DNA of 64,000 bases from Nitrososphaerota archaeon (GCA_029785235.1 JAFMAA010000005.1:1-64000); one strand, 5' to 3'; shown: positions 26,096-35,351, counted from the first letter of the stretch. Numbers and translations: made by a program. Notes: generated by a model not told the origin, from the letters alone.

Positions 26096-27946
26096 CTACT
26101 TCTTGCCGTCCTCCACCACTTTGTAGTCTGCGTCGCTGACGTTCGACCCAGCCCCCTGTCCTCCTGGGGTTGAAGTCTGCTTTTGAGCCTGCTGGTAGAC
26201 CGATGCCCCAGCCTCCTGCAGGACCTTCCTTAGGTCCTCCAGCTCCGACTTGATCCTGCTGGACTCCTTACCGTCTACCGCGTTCTTCAGACGCTGGACG
26301 GCGGCGTCTATCTTGCTGTCCGCGGCCTTGTCTAGCTTCCCTGCGAGCTGCTTCCTCGTCGCTTCTGCGGTGTAAATCATGGAGTCGGCTTCGTTCCTCA
26401 GCTCGGCCTCTTCCTTCTTCCTCCTGTCTTCCTCGGCGTACTTTTCAGCCTCTCTCGCGAGCCTCTCCTTCTCCTCCTTCGAGAGCTTGGTCGAGGCTGT
26501 GATGGTAATCCTGTTCTCCTTGCCGGTCCCGAGATCCTTGGCCGCGACGTTGATTATCCCGTTCGCGTCGATGTCGAAGCTCACTTCTATCTGCGGGACC
26601 CCCCTCGGCGACGGGGGGATCCCGGTAAGGTTGAACATCCCTAACGAGACGTTGTCAGCGGCCATCGGCCTCTCCCCCTGGACTACGTGGATTGTGACCG
26701 AGGTCTGAAAGTCGGCGGCGGTCGTGAAGACCTTGCTGGCCTTCGTGGGAATAGTCGTGTTCTTCTCGACGAGCTTCTCTGTCAAGCCTCCTAGAACCTC
26801 GACCCCGAGGGAGAGCGGCGTGACGTCCAGCAGCAGTATGTCTCCGATCTCCCCGGCCAGCGCTGCTCCCTGCACGGCGGCCCCGATAGCCACAGCCTCC
26901 ATTGGGTCGACGCCCCTTTCGGCAGGTTTCCCGATCACGTCCTCCACTGTCCTTCTGACCAGAGGCATCCGAGTCATGCCACCGATGAGCACCACCTTGT
27001 CGATGTCTTTCGGTTCCAGCTTGGCGTCTTCTAGGACCTTCCTGATCGGCCGCTCGATCTTCGTCACTATGGGATCCGCCAGCTCTTCGAGCTTGGCTCT
27101 TGTGAGCACAAAATGGAGGTTCTTCGGCCCGCTGGGACCGCTCGCGAGGAATGGGAGGTCTATCTCAGTGGAGATGATGTTAGAAAGCTCTATCTTGGCT
27201 CTCTCAGCCGCCTCCTTCAGCCTTGCCATCGCGGTCCTGTCGTTCCTGATGTCGAGGCCGGTCTTGCTCCTGAAGTCCTCGACTAGCAGATTGATCACCG
27301 CATTGTCGATGTCGGCACCCCCGGTCTGAGTGTCCCCGCTGGTTGCCAGTACCTGGAAGACGCCTTGGCCGAACTCCATCACAGTGACGTCATGGGTCCC
27401 TCCACCGAAGCTGAAGACAAGCACTTTCATAGTCTTGTCCAGCTTGTCGAGCCCGTAGGCGAGGCATGCTGCTGTAGGCTCGTTGATGATTCTTACGACC
27501 TCGAGCCCAGCGATCTCTCCCGCGTCCTTCGTTGCCTGCCTCTGATTGTCGTTGAAGTGAGCTGGCACGGTTATCACCGCCTTCTTGACAGGGTAGCCAA
27601 GGAAGGCTTCAGCGTCCGTCTTGATCTTCTGAAGGATGAAAGAGCTAATCTGTTGCGGAGTATACTCCTTCCCGTAGAGCCTGACCTTGTAGTCTGTCCC
27701 CATCTTCCGCTTGATCTCGAACACCGTCCCGTCGGGGTTTGTGACCATCTGCCTCTTCGCTGGTTCTCCTACCAAGAGCTGGCCGTCAGACGTGAAGGCG
27801 ACCACTGACGGGAACATCTTGCCGGCTGCGGTCGGCCCCTCGGCGCTGGGTATGACAATAGGTCTGCCGCCTTCGTAGAGGGCGGCGGCGGAGTTGGTTG
27901 TCCCCAGGTCGATGCCGATTATCTTCTTTTCTGCCTGGCTGCTCAT
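26096..27946 (-). CDS. dnaK: Molecular chaperone DnaK (Hsp70)
   Basis: 616 residues: ATPase domain ([17 protein letters not shown]), linker ([18 protein letters not shown]), substrate-binding domain and a C-terminal lid. Follows hsp20 by 37 bp. No dnaJ or grpE is in the window. Odd residue: the phosphate-2 motif reads [11 protein letters not shown] where Hsp70s have an Asp (F-D-L-GGGT-F-D); the first Asp is Ser. This Asp takes part in nucleotide and metal binding in Hsc70, so ATPase activity may differ. Confidence 0.96.
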   Translation of the reverse strand: MSSQAEKKIIGIDLGTTNSAAALYEGGRPIVIPSAEGPTAAGKMFPSVVAFTSDGQLLVGEPAKRQMVTNPDGTVFEIKRKMGTDYKVRLYGKEYTPQQISSFILQKIKTDAEAFLGYPVKKAVITVPAHFNDNQRQATKDAGEIAGLEVVRIINEPTAACLAYGLDKLDKTMKVLVFSFGGGTHDVTVMEFGQGVFQVLATSGDTQTGGADIDNAVINLLVEDFRSKTGLDIRNDRTAMARLKEAAERAKIELSNIISTEIDLPFLASGPSGPKNLHFVLTRAKLEELADPIVTKIERPIRKVLEDAKLEPKDIDKVVLIGGMTRMPLVRRTVEDVIGKPAERGVDPMEAVAIGAAVQGAALAGEIGDILLLDVTPLSLGVEVLGGLTEKLVEKNTTIPTKASKVFTTAADFQTSVTIHVVQGERPMAADNVSLGMFNLTGIPPSPRGVPQIEVSFDIDANGIINVAAKDLGTGKENRITITASTKLSKEEKERLAREAEKYAEEDRRKKEEAELRNEADSMIYTAEATRKQLAGKLDKAADSKIDAAVQRLKNAVDGKESSRIKSELEDLRKVLQEAGASVYQQAQKQTSTPGGQGAGSNVSDADYKVVEDGKK

Positions 27947-27983
27947 TCGCGTTCACCTAACCGCAAAAAAGTCTGGGAAGGGC

Positions 27984-28559
27984 TCACTTCAGGGCTACCT
28001 TCTTCAGTTTGCTCGAAGTGGGCTCCTTCTTCGGAATCCTCATGCTGAGGATGCCGTCTTTCATGGTCCCTTCGACGTTCGCACCGAGGATAGGCTCGGG
28101 GAACTGGATGACCCTGTTGAATGCGGAATAGGTCCTCTCATGGCTGACGTACTTGGCGCTCTGTCCCTTGTTCTCTGACTGCACCTGCGCAGTGAGCTGA
28201 ATCACGTCGTCGCCCACTTGGACGTCTATGTTGTCCTTGTTGAAACCTGGGAGCTCCGCTGTCAGCTCGTAGTAGTCGCCACGGTCCACCACGTCGATGA
28301 CCGGGTAGCGAGTAGTGAGAGTCTCAGGGAGTGCGGGCGTCATCCCCCATGGCTGGAGAAGAGGCGAGCCAAAGGGTTGATCCAATGCCCACGGAGCGGA
28401 AAGGAACGGAGACATGAGGTCGTTGAAGGAGCTCCTGAAGCTCTCGACTATCTGGTCTAGACTGTTGGCGAGGTTTGTCTGGGCCAGAGTTGGTACTTGA
28501 GGCCTTGTCTTCGAAGGGATCACGTCGTTGTTCCTCCTCGAATTTGTTCTTGTGCTCAT
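27984..28559 (-). CDS. hsp20: Small heat-shock protein (Hsp20)
   Basis: 191 residues: a polar N-terminal arm, then an alpha-crystallin domain (YPVIDVVDRGDYYELTAELPGF ... FNRVIQFPEPI ... MKDGILSMRIPKKE). Passive holdase that keeps substrates for DnaK. A strong ribosome-binding site (TGGAGGT) lies 8 bp before the ATG. First gene of hsp20-dnaK. Confidence 0.93.
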   Translation of the reverse strand: MSTRTNSRRNNDVIPSKTRPQVPTLAQTNLANSLDQIVESFRSSFNDLMSPFLSAPWALDQPFGSPLLQPWGMTPALPETLTTRYPVIDVVDRGDYYELTAELPGFNKDNIDVQVGDDVIQLTAQVQSENKGQSAKYVSHERTYSAFNRVIQFPEPILGANVEGTMKDGILSMRIPKKEPTSSKLKKVALK

Positions 28560-28575
28560 GTTTTCGTACCTCCAG

Positions 28576-28612
28576 TATACTACCCTTAGTAGTATAGTAT
28601 AAATAAATCTTT
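28576..28612 (-). promoter_or_regulatory. hsp20-dnaK promoter with operator palindrome
   Basis: Inverted repeat TATACTAC-N5-GTAGTATA at 28576-28596 (8-bp arms). Directly upstream on the minus strand is the AT-rich TATA region TTTATTTATA (about 28600-28610). The repeat would cover the transcription start, a repressor position. A winged-helix regulator is encoded downstream in the same cluster. Confidence 0.65.
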
Positions 28613-28659
28613 CTGCAGACAGGGTCTGCCCGCTTCTCTTTACTCTGGTTGGACATGAG

Positions 28660-29606
28660 TCCCTCCTAGGCAGAGGGCATCGCCACCCTGGAAGGGGCTA
28701 CCTTGGGAAATGGAAGAAGCGACCACTCAATTGCTACCGTCACATCTGGATTTGACGTAGGCCAAGTCTAGGTCCCGGCGACAGGGAGCTCTTCACCTCT
28801 TCCTTCTGCCCTCCCGGTAGGCCCTCGCGTCCTACTGTGCCCGTATCCTCTTGCTCTCCTGTGCCCGTCTGAGCCCGCACGTGAACAAGAGGAAGGGCGA
28901 CGCAAAGGAGGGACAGGTTGCGGCTCGTTTTAGCCCTTAGCTCTCTCCGATGCGCTGACACTCTCTTTCAATAGCGCCCCCGCCTCGGATTCCCCTTCAG
29001 GTACCCTCCTCACTCGAAAGCGTTCCCAGAAGATTGGCGAACTTGAGAGGGCTGCTTACCGTGCAATGCACGATCTCGCCCGGCGAGGCGCAGTCCGGCT
29101 CCGGCGCCCCGGAAAACAGCCTCTGCCCAGCCCGTGGCTCGCTTTTGGCGGCCCGGCGGCCCGCTGTTATGCTCCTAACGCTTCATGCATGCACTGTTGA
29201 AAGGGGCGGAGCCATCTGCAAGGAGCCATCTGCAAACCTCGCAAGATTTGTCTCGTTTGCATCCAAACCATAGCATGCGGAGTGGTTCGGCTAACAGGAC
29301 TTGTTTAATAGGGCCCGGAAAGCGTGAAAACTGTGAATCAAACCCAGCCGGAGGTATGCGTGACCCACCGGGTCAGGCTCCAGTCTGATGGAGGGTCCTC
29401 CGAGCCCACGTGCCCTGTCTGCGCTCAAATAAGCAACCAAGAATCGCTTCGCAGGCGCTCCCGGAGACGCTAGTACGGCAGAGTGCCCCGGGGTGCGCCC
29501 CGGCGCTCGGCCCCATCCTCTCCGTGATTCTGCCTTCGCCCCTTTATTAAGGGGCCCGCGGGCACTAACCCATCGGACGGAATAACGGTAGGACAGGTGA
29601 TTTCTA
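28660..29606. other. Long gene-poor stretch with possible structured RNA
   Basis: Nearly 950 bp without a convincing protein gene. It holds a 14-bp tandem repeat (GGAGCCATCTGCAA at 29208-29221 and 29222-29235). A GC-rich part at 29311-29514 starts GGGCC and ends GGCCC, with internal complementary runs (for example CCCCGGGGTGCGCCCCGG). I could not match it to SRP RNA or RNase P RNA motifs. GCCCCTT-TATT-AAGGGGC near 29539-29556 contains the likely TATA of the next gene. Confidence 0.35.
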
Positions 29607-29903
29607 TTGAGTTTCGGTCAACGAGGAGGGTATGGCAACAGAGGAGGGTTCGGAAGAGGTTCCGGGTCCTTCAACAAGCCGGTTGAGGTCGGGAAGGAGT
29701 ACAACGTGACTATCTCCGACACCAGCAGGCGAGGAGAAGGGATTGCCAAAGTCGAGGGATTCATCGTCTTCGTCCCTGGCACGAAGGTCGGCCAGAATGT
29801 CAGGGTGAAGGTGACACAGGTCTCCCAGCGGTTCGCATCTGGACAGGTCGTGGAAGGTTCAGCAGCACCTGCCTCCGAATCCAGCGGCGCGCCGACGAAT
29901 TAG
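29607..29903 (+). CDS. TRAM-domain protein, RNA-chaperone-like
   Basis: 98 residues, TTG start about 50 bp after a TTTATTAAGG TATA element. The N-terminus is Gly/Arg-rich (GQRGGYGNRGGFGRGSG, RGG-box-like, RNA binding), followed by a TRAM fold (VGKEYNVTISDTSRRGEGIAKVEGFIVFVPG ... NVRVKVTQV). Stand-alone TRAM proteins act as cold-shock-like RNA chaperones in some archaea. The tail is low complexity. Confidence 0.85.
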   Translation: MSFGQRGGYGNRGGFGRGSGSFNKPVEVGKEYNVTISDTSRRGEGIAKVEGFIVFVPGTKVGQNVRVKVTQVSQRFASGQVVEGSAAPASESSGAPTN

Positions 29904-29930
29904 GTCGGTGGCTCAGGCCGCCGAGTTGTT

Positions 29931-29972
29931 GGTTGACTCTCGAGTCAACCACTTCCTCCGTTATCTTATTTT
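29931..29972 (+). terminator. Hairpin and T-rich tail after the TRAM gene
   Basis: GGTTGACT-CTCG-AGTCAACC (29931-29950) makes an 8-bp stem with a 4-nt loop, 28 bp after the TRAM stop, followed by a pyrimidine/T-rich run (CCTCCGTTATCTTATTTTGC). Likely a transcription end. Confidence 0.5.
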
Positions 29973-30305
29973 GCATCATAGAAGTCGGTGCCATGGGCAT
30001 CGCGTCTCCCGCGTGTCTGAATCCCTCGTGAAAGCCAGTTTGAGAGAAGTCTGAGACGCCGCTCCGGTCCAGTCGCTGGGGCGGACGCCATGCGCGAGAG
30101 TCCCACCCTCAGCGGGCATGACCACGTCCCATCTTGCGGATGACGGAGGAGATGGGTCGCGGCGCCATCACGGTGGGATGAGGGTCGGTTCGGAACCCTT
30201 ACTTTCTAAGGCCGGCCTCGTCTGCTCTCCCTGGGCAGCAGAACACCCGGAGGGCAATGGCGGGTCAGGGAGAAGCTATAACTGGCTGCCCCGGGCTGAA
30301 GAGAC
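29973..30305. other. Intergenic stretch before moaC
   Basis: About 330 bp without a recognisable gene. A TATA-like AGCTATAACTGG at about 30273-30284 lies 25-30 bp before the moaC ATG and probably gives a leaderless moaC mRNA. Confidence 0.35.
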
Positions 30306-30761
30306 ATGCCTTTCCATCAGGTCGACATATCAGAGAAGCCTGTTGTGTACCGGGAGGCGGTCGCCAAGGGACGAATCAAGCTCAAGCGGTCCACATTAGA
30401 GCTGATAAGGCAGAGGAAGCTGGAGAAGGGGGACGCAGTCTCCCTCGCCGAGGTGGCTGCGATCTCAGGGTCCAAGAGGACGCCTGAGCTGGTGGCTCTC
30501 TGCCATTCACTGAAGATAGAGGAGGTCAAGCCCAGTGTCAAGCTCGGTGATGGGTGGGTTGAAGTGACGGTGAAGGTCGCGACCCACGAAAAGACTGGCG
30601 TCGAGATGGAGGCGCTGACGGCCGTGTCGGCTGCACTGCTCAACATATGGGACGTGACGAAGGCGTACGAGAAAGATGCCGACGGACAGTATCCTGGGAC
30701 CGCCATCGAGTCCATCAAGGTCGTGAAGAAAGTAAAGGGAACAATGCAGCACCACTTGTGA
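30306..30761 (+). CDS. moaC: Cyclic pyranopterin monophosphate synthase MoaC
   Basis: 151 residues. Family blocks: HQVDISEKPVVYREAVAKG, PELVALCHSLKIEEV (catalytic His), and VEMEALTAVSAALLNIWDVTKAYEK. With MoaA (40.4 kb) it makes cPMP, the first molybdenum-cofactor intermediate. Starts the Mo-related region, which spans 30-47 kb. Confidence 0.95.
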   Translation: MPFHQVDISEKPVVYREAVAKGRIKLKRSTLELIRQRKLEKGDAVSLAEVAAISGSKRTPELVALCHSLKIEEVKPSVKLGDGWVEVTVKVATHEKTGVEMEALTAVSAALLNIWDVTKAYEKDADGQYPGTAIESIKVVKKVKGTMQHHL

Positions 30762-30851
30762 CCGAGGCGGAAGGAGGCCCGGAGCCTGGTGTGCAGAGCG
30801 AGGGACTCCCACGTCGCAGGTAGCCGTATGAGGGCGCGCCCGCTTCACAGT

Positions 30852-31454
30852 TCATGGCCGGCGGATTGTGGTCCCGTTGTTCATAATGTACGTCTGCCCG
30901 GCCAGTCTTCCGTCCTCTTCGTTCTGGGTGGTGAAGAGCATGTCGATGCCTGCGTCCGACACTAGCTTTCCGTATGATATGACGAAGTTCTCCTTGTCAT
31001 CTAGCAGGGAGAAGACTTCGTCCACCAAGATGACCTTGGGGGATGCGAAGAGGGCTGTAGCCAGCGACACCCTCCCCCTCATGCCGAGGCTGAGGCTCTT
31101 GACGGGTCCCCCGAAGTCTATTCCAAGCACTTCCTTCGCCTTCACTATCGCTTCTTGAGGCGCTGCCTTGCCCTTGAGCTTCGCCCCCCATCTGAGGTGG
31201 GCTTCGATGTCGAGGTGAGGGATGCATGACGACGGTGTCACCATCACTATCCCCCTCCTCTCCACCGGGAGTTCGGAGACGTCTGCTCCGTCCACCATGA
31301 CCGGGCCTTCTGATGGTATGAAGCCTGCCAGGGCCCTGAACAGGGTGGTCTTCCCCGACCCGTTCTTTCCCGCCAGGCATGCGGTCCCGCTGCACCTGAT
31401 GTCTGCCGACAGCTGGAAGTCACCAAGCCTCGACTTCACACTCGCCTCTATCAA
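30852..31454 (-). CDS. Molybdate/tungstate ABC transporter ATPase, degenerate motifs
   Basis: 200 residues, short for a ModC/WtpC subunit (no C-terminal TOBE part). Walker A AGKNGSGKTTL and Walker B KVILVDEVFSLLD are intact. The signature is SLSLGMRGRVSLA instead of LSGGQ, the Q-loop region reads MVTPSSCIPHLD without the Gln, and the H-loop position reads LFTTQNE with Gln for His. It overlaps the permease gene by 4 bp, so it is part of the transporter operon, but catalysis may be slow or altered. Confidence 0.85.
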   Translation of the reverse strand: MIEASVKSRLGDFQLSADIRCSGTACLAGKNGSGKTTLFRALAGFIPSEGPVMVDGADVSELPVERRGIVMVTPSSCIPHLDIEAHLRWGAKLKGKAAPQEAIVKAKEVLGIDFGGPVKSLSLGMRGRVSLATALFASPKVILVDEVFSLLDDKENFVISYGKLVSDAGIDMLFTTQNEEDGRLAGQTYIMNNGTTIRRP

Positions 31455-32233
31455 CGGCGGTTCCTCCTTCCGAAGAGATGCCCTGCCACGGCGATTGGCA
31501 GGGAGACCAGTATCATCACCGCCGATGCTGTCACGGCAGCTTCTAGGCCGCCGGGGATGGCCCCGTTGAAGAGCTGGAACACGGTGACCGAAGCGGGGCT
31601 CACCCCATTGAAAGGATACTGCAGCACGTAGAACGCGATTATCGAGATGGAGCCGAACTCACCCAGCGCCCTGCTCATCGCGACAAGGGAGGCGCTCGTC
31701 ACGCCTGCACCCGAGTCAGGTAGGACTACCGAGACCAGCGTCCTCTCCCTCGAAGCGCCCATCCCCATGGCGAACTGCTCGGCGGAGACGTCCCTAGACT
31801 CGAAGTACGGCTGCATTGACTTCACGTAGATGGGCGCAGACATGATGACAAGGGCGATGATGAGACCGAGGACGCTGTCGAAGAAGTTGATCCCCAGGTG
31901 CAGAAGGAACTGACCGGTAGGTGTCAGCGGGCTGTCCAAGATGAGCAAGGCGACCCCTATGATCGGGTGGGGGACGCCTACTGGTACGTCCACGAGCGCC
32001 TCTAGGAGAGTGTCATCAGACCTCGCCAAGTGGTAGGCGAGCGGGGTGAAGAACACGAAATCTACCAACGCCGCAACGGCAGATGAGACGAGGGAGAGTT
32101 CTATTGAACGGAAGATGACCGGGGCGAAGCCCTCAGGCGAGCGGAGCGGACCCAGCCCATAGTAGAGCAGGACCAATATGGGGACAAGGAGAAGGAAGAC
32201 GACTGCGAAAGACATGCCTCTGAGCCAGTTCAT
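31451..32233 (-). CDS. wtpB: Molybdate/tungstate ABC transporter permease
   Basis: 260 residues with about six transmembrane helices. The coupling loop is visible (EQFAMGMGASRERTLVSVVLPDSGAGV, the EAA-like motif), followed by SRALGEFGSISI typical of ModB/WtpB permeases. Between the ATPase and binding-protein genes on the minus strand. Confidence 0.9.
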   Translation of the reverse strand: MNWLRGMSFAVVFLLLVPILVLLYYGLGPLRSPEGFAPVIFRSIELSLVSSAVAALVDFVFFTPLAYHLARSDDTLLEALVDVPVGVPHPIIGVALLILDSPLTPTGQFLLHLGINFFDSVLGLIIALVIMSAPIYVKSMQPYFESRDVSAEQFAMGMGASRERTLVSVVLPDSGAGVTSASLVAMSRALGEFGSISIIAFYVLQYPFNGVSPASVTVFQLFNGAIPGGLEAAVTASAVMILVSLPIAVAGHLFGRRNRR

Positions 32234-32248
32234 GTTCAGACCAGGCTT

Positions 32249-33286
32249 CTATGGCAGCGGACCGGAGTCCTCCAAGAGCCCCTGGGATACCAGCTGGGTG
32301 ATGGGACCAGGGGGGGTGACGTTGCTGTAAAGCTGGGCGGGGGTCAGTGGGAGGAGCCCGTAGGCCGAGAGGCTCTGCGCGTTCTCCACCACGTATTTGA
32401 CGAACTTGAGTGCAGATGCCTGATGAGACCCGTCCAGCGGGACGGTGACGCTGAGCACTATGGCGGAGCCGACGGTGGTCCCGGCGGAGTCGTGGAAGGA
32501 GAACCTTGAGTAGAACGTCCCGAGCGACGGGTTGCCGAAGTTGACCTGGGGCTCCAGCTGGACGTACATAAGATGGTCCGTGATGGCTGCAGACTTGTAG
32601 ATGAAGAGGAACTGTATCTGCCCTGACTGCAGTGGAGCTACTAGGGCAGCCGCTGAAGCCCCGGTGACGTTCCCGCCGTCCTCCGCCAGGCGCGAGGTGT
32701 AGGCGCTCGTGTTACCCCCCGAGTAGAGGTAGCCCGCAGCTTCCAGGGCGAGCCAGCCTCTGAGGCCCGCGGGGTCCGAGACAGGGTCGGAGATCCCCAC
32801 CTTCACGCCCTCTGATGTGAGCGAGGTGAAGAACGCGTTCCATCCCGCGGTTGTGTTAGTCTGGGTTGCACTGTTCCCCTCTGCAACTACGGCAGGGGAG
32901 GACGTGTTAGAGTATGCCAAGACGAGCTGGTCGGAAGCGAAGCCAACGGCCCAGCCTGGCGATTCGCTCTTGAGATACTCCGGGCCAGTGGCCGACAGCG
33001 CCACGGAGACAAAGATGTCGGCGGGAGACCCGGCCGCTATCTGGTCCGCGATGGCGAAAGAGCCCCCGGACTTCACGGGCGCGACTGGGATTCCGGTGCT
33101 ATGTGAGAACGAGTTCAGGAGGTCTGTGGTCTCGGTTGCGTATGCGTCCGCCGAATAGGACAAGAGGGGTGATTGTGGACCCGATTTGACGTAGTATGTG
33201 TATGTCACACCGCCCACCACCACGACAGCCACGACAATCAGGGCTAGTACGATGTTGGAGCGGCCCCTCTTCTCGACAACTGACAA
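32249..33286 (-). CDS. wtpA: Molybdate/tungstate-binding protein (WtpA/ModA-like)
   Basis: About 345 residues from the TTG at 33286; the frame continues upstream but through the operator. An N-terminal transmembrane anchor (NIVLALIVVAVVVVGGVTYTYYV) holds it outside the membrane. The binding fold shows VKSGGSFAIADQIAAGSPADIFVS, the Ser-rich anion site of oxyanion-binding proteins. First gene of the transporter operon. Confidence 0.85.
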   Translation of the reverse strand: MSVVEKRGRSNIVLALIVVAVVVVGGVTYTYYVKSGPQSPLLSYSADAYATETTDLLNSFSHSTGIPVAPVKSGGSFAIADQIAAGSPADIFVSVALSATGPEYLKSESPGWAVGFASDQLVLAYSNTSSPAVVAEGNSATQTNTTAGWNAFFTSLTSEGVKVGISDPVSDPAGLRGWLALEAAGYLYSGGNTSAYTSRLAEDGGNVTGASAAALVAPLQSGQIQFLFIYKSAAITDHLMYVQLEPQVNFGNPSLGTFYSRFSFHDSAGTTVGSAIVLSVTVPLDGSHQASALKFVKYVVENAQSLSAYGLLPLTPAQLYSNVTPPGPITQLVSQGLLEDSGPLP

Positions 33287-33289
33287 GCT

Positions 33290-33325
33290 GTTATGCAATT
33301 GGCTGCATAACGGGTCATAAATAGG
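33290..33325. promoter_or_regulatory. ModE-type operator between wtpA and modE
   Basis: GTTATGCA-N6-TGCATAAC at 33290-33311 is a perfect 8-bp inverted repeat with 6-bp spacing, close in layout to known ModE sites (TATAA-rich arms, N6 spacer). A minus-strand TATA (CTATTTATG, about 33315-33323) precedes the wtpA start, so a bound regulator would cover the start site. modE is divergent, 58 bp away. Confidence 0.75.
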
Positions 33326-33368
33326 TTTCCAAGCCAAGACTTAAGACGAGTGGGGGGGCCAAGAGAGT

Positions 33369-34013
33369 GTGGCACGCAACGAGGTTGAGCCGGTCCCGCA
33401 CCTATCCCTCCAGAGCGAAGAGGAGACGGTACTGGACGAGGTCGACGCCATGCTGCTCCAGGCCTTGGCGGGGAAGAACTCCCTGACAGGAGCGGCCCGT
33501 GAAGCCGGGATATCCTACAGGAACGCGTGGGACAGGATAAGAAGGGCCGAAGCGAGGTCCGGGGTGAAGATCCTCGAGTCGAACGCGGGTGGCAGGGAAG
33601 GAGGCAGCTCGCGGCTGACGAAGGACGGCCAGGCGTTGCTAAGAGAGTTCAGGAGGGTTAAAGACTACCTGTCCTACGCACTGGACGACAGGGAGGCAGC
33701 TGGGAACGTGCGCTACAAGCTCAGCGCCAGGAACGCCTTCGACGCGAAGGTCACCAAAATCGAGGGCGGAGAGGTGACCTGCATGGTGAGAATGTTAACG
33801 GTCTCGCCCTTCCGCCTGACGTCGATAATCTCCAAGGATGCGGTGGAAGACCTTGGGCTCAGGGAGGGCGACATTGTAAAGGCGGTAGTGAAGGCGACCG
33901 AGGTCATGGTTGCGAAGAGGGTCCCCCCGCCCATGAAGAGGGACACGACAAGAGGCAGGACGGAGAGCAGAAGGCGATTCCTGAAAGAGCAGAAGCTCCC
34001 GGCACGCTCGTAG
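33369..34013 (+). CDS. modE: ModE-like molybdate-responsive regulator
   Basis: 214 residues, GTG start. N-terminal LysR-type winged helix (VDAMLLQALAGKNSLTGAAREAGISYRNAWDRI), then a single molybdate-binding TOBE-like domain (SARNAFDAKVTKIEGGEVTCMV ... ISKDAVEDLGLREGDIVKAVVKATEVMVAK). E. coli ModE has two such domains. Basic C-terminal tail. It represses molybdate uptake when Mo is bound; the palindrome next to it is its probable site. Confidence 0.9.
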   Translation: MARNEVEPVPHLSLQSEEETVLDEVDAMLLQALAGKNSLTGAAREAGISYRNAWDRIRRAEARSGVKILESNAGGREGGSSRLTKDGQALLREFRRVKDYLSYALDDREAAGNVRYKLSARNAFDAKVTKIEGGEVTCMVRMLTVSPFRLTSIISKDAVEDLGLREGDIVKAVVKATEVMVAKRVPPPMKRDTTRGRTESRRRFLKEQKLPARS

Positions 34014-34114
34014 GTTCAGATACGGATTCGCGAAGACGAGAGAGCCAGCTCGCATATGCACGACAGGCCCCGCGACGGTTAAATAGGAGCGACTTCTTCC
34101 GCATAACCGAGGAA

Positions 34115-34444
34115 ATGATTGGCAATATAACCGACTGGGCCATACTGGCGGTCGTAGTCATCGTTCTCTTTGGTGGTGCAAAGAAGATTCCAGAATTGGC
34201 TCGTTCCATGGGCAAGGCGATGGGCGAATTCAGGAAGGGCCAGGCTGAGATAGAGAAGGAGGTCGCAGAGATACGGGCATCGACCGACATATCGGCTCCA
34301 GCGAGGGGCATCTCTCAGCAGTCTGTTAAGGACGCGACCCCCCAGGCGCACAAGGCTGTGAACGAGGACAACGAGTATGATCGCAGGCGCATAGCACAAC
34401 TCGAGGAAGAGCTGAAAGAGCTCAAAGAGAAGGCTGGCGCGTAA
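34115..34444 (+). CDS. tatA: Twin-arginine translocase subunit TatA
   Basis: 109 residues: N-terminal membrane helix (WAILAVVVIVLFGGAKKIP), amphipathic helix (ELARSMGKAMGEFRKGQAE), and a charged, coiled-coil tail (AQLEEELKELKEK). It forms the pore of the Tat system with TatC, encoded 62 bp downstream. The Tat-signal enzyme at 43-47 kb is a likely client. Confidence 0.93.
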   Translation: MIGNITDWAILAVVVIVLFGGAKKIPELARSMGKAMGEFRKGQAEIEKEVAEIRASTDISAPARGISQQSVKDATPQAHKAVNEDNEYDRRRIAQLEEELKELKEKAGA

Positions 34445-34505
34445 GGTCACAGGCAGCCTTTAGAGAACGGAATTAAGGGCCGTTTCCCGGTGCCCCCCTG
34501 AGCGG

Positions 34506-35351
34506 ATGAGGTTGTCTATCGGGAAAGCCGAATCTGGTCAGAAGGAACTGCCGGTTCTTGAACATGTGGCGGAGCTCATCCATAGGTTTCTCGTCTCGTT
34601 GGCTGCTTTCTTCGTGTTCTTCATACTCTTCTTCATCTTCGAGCCGGTGTGGGTCTACGTTGGACCGTTCAGGATATTCTATCCGTATCCAGACCTGTTC
34701 CATAGTTTCAGTACGGAGTTCTTCAACTTCGCGAGGCAACAGTTGCTCCCCCCCCACATGCTTCTGATCAACCTGAGTGCCTTCGATACATTCGTCGCAA
34801 TCCTCTACACCTCGATGGCACTGGCGGCAATATTCTCGTCGCCTGTCTGGTTCTACGAGACAGCGTCCTTCCTTGGGCCGGCACTGAAGCAGAGGGAGAA
34901 GAGGATGCTACGGCTAATCCTGATTCCCGCATCCCTGCTGTTCCTGGCGGGCGGCCTGTTCGCCTACAAAATCGTGCTGCCAGTGATTTTCAAGTTCCTG
35001 TACGCATTTACCCTGTCCACGGGGGTTGAACCGACACTGGGGGTCGGCACCTTCGTGTCCACCGTGATCGCATACATCATCGCCCTGGGCCTCTCCTTCG
35101 AGATCCCGATAATCATGGTCGCGATAAGCTACGTCGGATTGGTGTCCTATGACACCTGGTTGAGGAATTGGAGGTATGCTATAGTGGGCTCATTCGTGGT
35201 TGCCATGTTCATATCACCGGGAGCGACGGGTGGGATCATAGAGACGACGATAGGACTGACGCTCAGTGGCCTTTTCTTCGGCGGGGCCTTGGCTTCAAGG
35301 TCGCTGGCGCTTAGGAAGCAAAAGCCGAAGGCACAGGATAGCCAGGACTAG
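34506..35351 (+). CDS. tatC: Twin-arginine translocase subunit TatC
   Basis: 281 residues, six transmembrane helices. VLEHVAELIHRFLVSLAAFF corresponds to the conserved TatC N-terminus (HLxELRxRL) that binds the RR signal; YETASFLGPALKQREKRML and SFEIPIIMVAISYVG follow. Charged C-terminal tail. Confidence 0.93.
   Translation: MRLSIGKAESGQKELPVLEHVAELIHRFLVSLAAFFVFFILFFIFEPVWVYVGPFRIFYPYPDLFHSFSTEFFNFARQQLLPPHMLLINLSAFDTFVAILYTSMALAAIFSSPVWFYETASFLGPALKQREKRMLRLILIPASLLFLAGGLFAYKIVLPVIFKFLYAFTLSTGVEPTLGVGTFVSTVIAYIIALGLSFEIPIIMVAISYVGLVSYDTWLRNWRYAIVGSFVVAMFISPGATGGIIETTIGLTLSGLFFGGALASRSLALRKQKPKAQDSQD

Noticed and set aside
29311..29514. SRP RNA or RNase P RNA
   Set aside because: The conserved SRP helix-8 sequence and the RNase P core motifs could not be found on either strand.
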